Assembly: GCF_040954835.1 (NCBI RefSeq)
Contig: NC_090698.1
Coordinates: 37,563,501 to 37,627,500, forward strand
Reading direction: 5' to 3'
DNA: 64,000 nucleotides
DNA from: Lepisosteus oculatus
Taxonomy: Eukaryota > Chordata > Actinopteri > Semionotiformes > Lepisosteidae
The notes below the pieces were generated by a model. The model was not told the origin of the DNA. It saw only the letters and a list, made by a program, of their open reading frames with translations, and searched no databases. Below are positions 61,117 to 64,000 of this stretch, piece by piece; within the stretch, counting starts at the first letter, position 1; every line of letters begins with the position of its first letter. A program made the translations under genes and the position numbers.

Positions 61117-61823
61117 ATGTGTAATATCTTGTCTGACCTCTACAAACGATATATTGATGACTGCGTCGGTTCCGCCACATACTCCAACGATCAGCTTGAG
61201 TTCTTCCTGCACCATTTCACCAACTTCCACCCGTCCCTCAAATATACGGTTAACATATCTTCCACTACTCTTCCGTTTATAGACATCAACTTCTCTATCA
61301 GCTACCCCCGACTGTCCACTTCAGTTTATTACAAACCCACGGATTCACACAGCTACCTCCTGTACAGCTCATTTCACCCCAACCACACTAAAAACTCTCT
61401 TCCTTTTTCACAGTTCCTTAGGTTACAACGATTATGCAGTGACGACATCGACTTCAAGAACCAAGCCCTCGAAATGTACTCAGTTTTCATCAACAGAGGA
61501 TACCCCTGCAGTGTGATTGACAGGGCCCTTGCCCGGACCATCAACCCGATCAGGAACTCCCGCCGTAACAACCGCATTCCTTTGGTGCTTCCTTACCACC
61601 CTAAAACACTTCCTATCCCCAGGACCATAAACCACAACTTTTCCATCCTACAGGATGATCCCTCCATTGGGGCCCTCTTTTCTGATCGCCTCATCTCATA
61701 TCGCCGACCACCTTATCTGCGTAACCTCCTTGTTCACAGCTCCCTTGACCACCCTCAAGAACCATCCACACCAGGCACTTTCCCTTGCAACAGAGCTCGC
61801 TGTATCACCTGCAAGTACACAGC
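61117..61823 (+). pseudogene. Penelope reverse transcriptase, C-terminal part
   Basis: Open frame without internal stops up to the LTR insertion; the continuation past 61823 in the raw frame (to 61863) is LTR sequence. The catalytic YIDD aspartates are present but the fingers and upstream palm motifs are absent. The first ATG is chance, since the element is truncated here. Confidence 0.85.
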
Positions 61824-62323
61824 TGTTATGGATTCGGTAAGAGAAACCGAAACCAGTGAGTGAACCCACTTGCAGGAGCTGACAAAGCCTAGCCATGATC
61901 CAAAGAAAGCCGTAGTCAAGCCGAGAGTCCAGGGGAAGCCAGAGATCCAAAAGGGAACGAGTTACCGAAGCCAAAGCGTGATCCAAAATCGTAGACTATA
62001 GAGCAATCCGATAGTCCAGGGGTAGCCAGAGATCCAAAACAGAGCGTGAGTAACGAAGCCAAGCCGTGATCCGAAAAGCCGTAGTCAAAAGGGGAAAAAC
62101 CGTAAACCGAAAGCCAGGAAGAACACAAGGTAGAAGAAGGAGTAGCCCAACCAGGAAGCTCGAAGGGAAAACCAATACTGAGCAAGGAGGTAGGGAAAGA
62201 CAGGTGTTTAAGTAGGATGAGACGGGGGTGTGGTGGTGAATAGGAAAACTGATAGGTAAACTGATGGAGTAGGGCTACGCCTACTTCTGCCTCTTCCGTT
62301 GCCGGGAGGCAGGGATCGTAACA
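61824..62323 (-). mobile_element. solo LTR with 5-bp target duplication
   Basis: Bounded by ACAGC at 61819-61823 and 62324-62328. On the minus strand it begins TGTTACGATCCCTGCCTCCC and ends CGAATCCATAACA, so it has the TG...CA termini of an LTR. The 500-bp length and 5-bp duplication suggest a Gypsy-type retrotransposon; internal genes are absent, so it arose by LTR recombination. It contains a tandem-like GATCTCTGGCTWCCCCTGGA motif at two places (about 61931-61950 and 62015-62034). Confidence 0.88.
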
Positions 62324-62328
62324 ACAGC

Positions 62329-62695
62329 CACCACCACACTCATTCAAGGCCCCTCAGGACAATTCCGGATCACCCAGACATCATCTTGTACCTCCAGCAA
62401 CCTTATTTACTGTATCTCTTGCAGTAAATGCCCAGCCATCTACATTGGAGAAACAGGAAGGAGACTCGGAGACCGCTTCAGAGAACATGTCAGGGCTGTG
62501 AAGATTAAAGATCTCTCCAAGCCCATTGTTTCTCATTTCACCTCTGACGGCCACGACCACTCTAATCTCTCCGTCTGTGTTCTCAAAGACGGTTTTCTGA
62601 ACTCATACATCAGAAACACCACTGAAACTAAAATTATTCTGCAGTTAGGATCACACATTCTCCCTTCTCTTAACGACAGACTACTGTTCTTTTAA
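62329..62695 (+). pseudogene. Penelope GIY-YIG endonuclease domain
   Basis: Frame open from the LTR's right border to the TAA at 62693. It has the C-x2-C-x2-C cluster before YIGETGRR and the downstream R-x3-H and DGHDHSNL elements of Penelope endonucleases. It is in the same frame as the reverse transcriptase once the LTR and one copy of the 5-bp duplication are discounted. Confidence 0.85.
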
Positions 62696-62992
62696 ATTTT
62701 CTCCATTTATTGGAAGTTTCATTTCACACCTATCTGCACCCATTCTGACTTCACACCTCTTGATTGGCCTCTCTTTCTGTCCCCTGCTCCCGCCTCTCAC
62801 TCCTCCTCCCTCCCAACCTTTGTTCTCCCGCTACTTTACTTTTGCCTACTGCCCTGTCTCTCTCACACCTGAAGAAGGCTCCACGGCCGAAACGTTGTGT
62901 TCTCTTTCTTCTTTTTTTCAGCATGGAATAAACCTATTACTTGTTCCTTTGCAGCCTATGCATGCTGATGCAGCTACCCACCTGAACTACTA

Positions 62993-63751
62993 CCGTGTAA
63001 TAGATATTACACATATGATAGATATTAGATCAGAATAACATGTTTTGCAATTAGAGCTACTTAACTCTTTCAATAGAAAATTTGAGTGCCTGAAAAAACT
63101 GGTTAGACATACTATATTATGCTATTCTAACCTGTAATGTACATAGAGTGACTACATTATTTAATTGTAATTGTTTAATTATATTATGGAATGTGACATT
63201 TTACCAGAAAAGATGTTTACGTTTTGTGCTTTCAAATGAAAGCTAGCAACATTAAAATTGGTAAAAAAAAGTAGGTAGCCTATCATAGCAAAACAATTTT
63301 ATTATTTTCCCGCACCTTTACACTGAAAATTGACAGTATCAAAACTGAGAAAGTATCAATGGTGCAGATGATATTTGTGAATATCACAGATGTAATTAAA
63401 TAAAGGATTTCTATATTGTAGGAAGAGGAACTTGGTAGGTAACACCCAAAAAATGTTGATTTTCATTACCATACCCTTGGGAAAACTCCAATAAGGACAA
63501 TGCACAACATTATAACAAAGAGTAGGACCACATGGGCAAAAATAATTGTTTTTGGAGAAACCGGGCATCTGTTTAAATCTATATTTTTTTAATTCTATTT
63601 TTTTTCATTGTAGAATTTCATCATACAAATGCACTAGATAATAAGTAAACAACTAATTAAACTATCTCTGTCCTCTCAGGAGTGAAGACTATGTAGGATG
63701 GATGGGTTAGATATAATTCGATTAATTCTCAATTTCAGTCCTTAGGATGGA
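62993..63751. other. intergenic DNA, no feature recognised
   Basis: AT-rich, no gene or named repeat seen; the last 170 bases of the window (63834-64000) are similar. Confidence 0.5.
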
Positions 63752-63833
63752 TGCACCTGAAGAAGGCTCCACAGCCAAAATGTTGTTTCTTTTCTTCTAA
63801 TTTCAGCAAGGAATAAACCTTCTCCTGTTCTAA
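63752..63833 (+). mobile_element. decayed Penelope-like tail
   Basis: ACCTGAAGAAGGCTCCACAG, CCAAAATGTTGTT and TTTCAGCAAGGAATAAACCT match the tail core with substitutions. Confidence 0.7.
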
Positions 63834-64000
63834 TGCATAAAATCTTGATATTTTAGCCAGCTGGTTAAATTGACACATCTGTATTAATGTGCTTTAATTG
63901 CATAAACACATACATAAGGGAAGGTCTTGCATCAATTAGCCTTGCTTTATTTTATTGAAATAAGCTCTGCCTACCAGACAACTTTCATTCACAGAGGTTT

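Larger units (their letters stand above)
61117..62992 (+). mobile_element. Penelope-like retroelement, 5' truncated, split by a solo LTR
   Basis: 61117-61823 encodes the C-terminal half of a reverse transcriptase, starting just before the YIDD catalytic box (RYIDDCVGSATYSNDQLEFF), with PFIDINFSI and SVYYKPTDSHSYL. After the LTR the endonuclease region follows (62329-62695): CISCSKCPAIYIGETGRRLG is the GIY-YIG-type nuclease signature and REHVRAVK follows. Stop at 62693-62695. A 3' UTR and the tail repeated across the window (62866-62992) follow. Penelope elements insert by reverse transcription with this RT plus GIY-YIG pair. The 5' part of the RT is missing, so this copy cannot be autonomous. 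Confidence 0.92.

Noticed and set aside
61916..62347. 143-codon minus-strand ORF with repeated GFSDHGLASL-like segments
   Set aside because: It lies almost wholly inside the solo LTR and its near-repeats come from a repeated LTR motif. No domain recognised.
1..64000. CRISPR arrays, operons, phage or plasmid features
   Set aside because: Intron-containing vertebrate-type genes and vertebrate repeats throughout; no regularly spaced short repeats were seen.

Overview
The base composition (AT-rich, long introns, few ORFs), vertebrate-type GT-AG splicing and fish-type interspersed repeats point to a vertebrate nuclear chromosome. It is most likely from a ray-finned fish, and a non-teleost lineage would fit, but the species cannot be fixed from the sequence. 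There are no bacterial-style genes, rRNA genes or CRISPR arrays, and nearly all open frames of 60-100 codons are chance.

The left half is one large gene on the minus strand, RASGEF1B, a RasGEF-domain exchange factor. I could place all 13 coding exons, from the start codon at 30892 down to the stop at 7284. Every exon has consensus GT/AG borders and the phases are compatible. Together they give 1419 nt and a 472-residue protein, close to the length I recall for the human protein. A 3' UTR lies below 7284, with AATAAA candidates near 5060. Upstream there are two candidate promoter/first-exon regions: a proximal one at about 31.4-32.0 kb and a distal one at about 35.9-36.3 kb. The distal donor would join the first coding exon in frame with an additional upstream ATG. 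A separate 59-codon frame for a possible membrane micropeptide lies between them (35078-35257).

From 36.4 to 43.4 kb the DNA is intergenic with repeats, including a MITE with long terminal inverted repeats. At 43.3-46.5 kb, also on the minus strand, is a three-exon gene for a 294-residue Myb/SANT-like (trihelix) DNA-binding protein with a C-terminal coiled coil. I do not recognise its orthologue. A basic KRKK cluster is created exactly across its first splice junction.

From 46.8 kb to the right edge I see no host gene. The DNA is a mosaic of mobile elements: 5S rRNA-derived SINEs with an L2-like tail, tRNA-like repeats, an LTR-like element split by a 5'-truncated L1-type LINE with a clear target duplication, and a Penelope-like element (reverse transcriptase plus GIY-YIG endonuclease) split by a 500-bp solo LTR with a 5-bp target duplication. 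Short Penelope tails recur at least seven times in the window. One is a perfect 83-bp inverted repeat bounded by a 14-bp target duplication inside a RASGEF1B intron.
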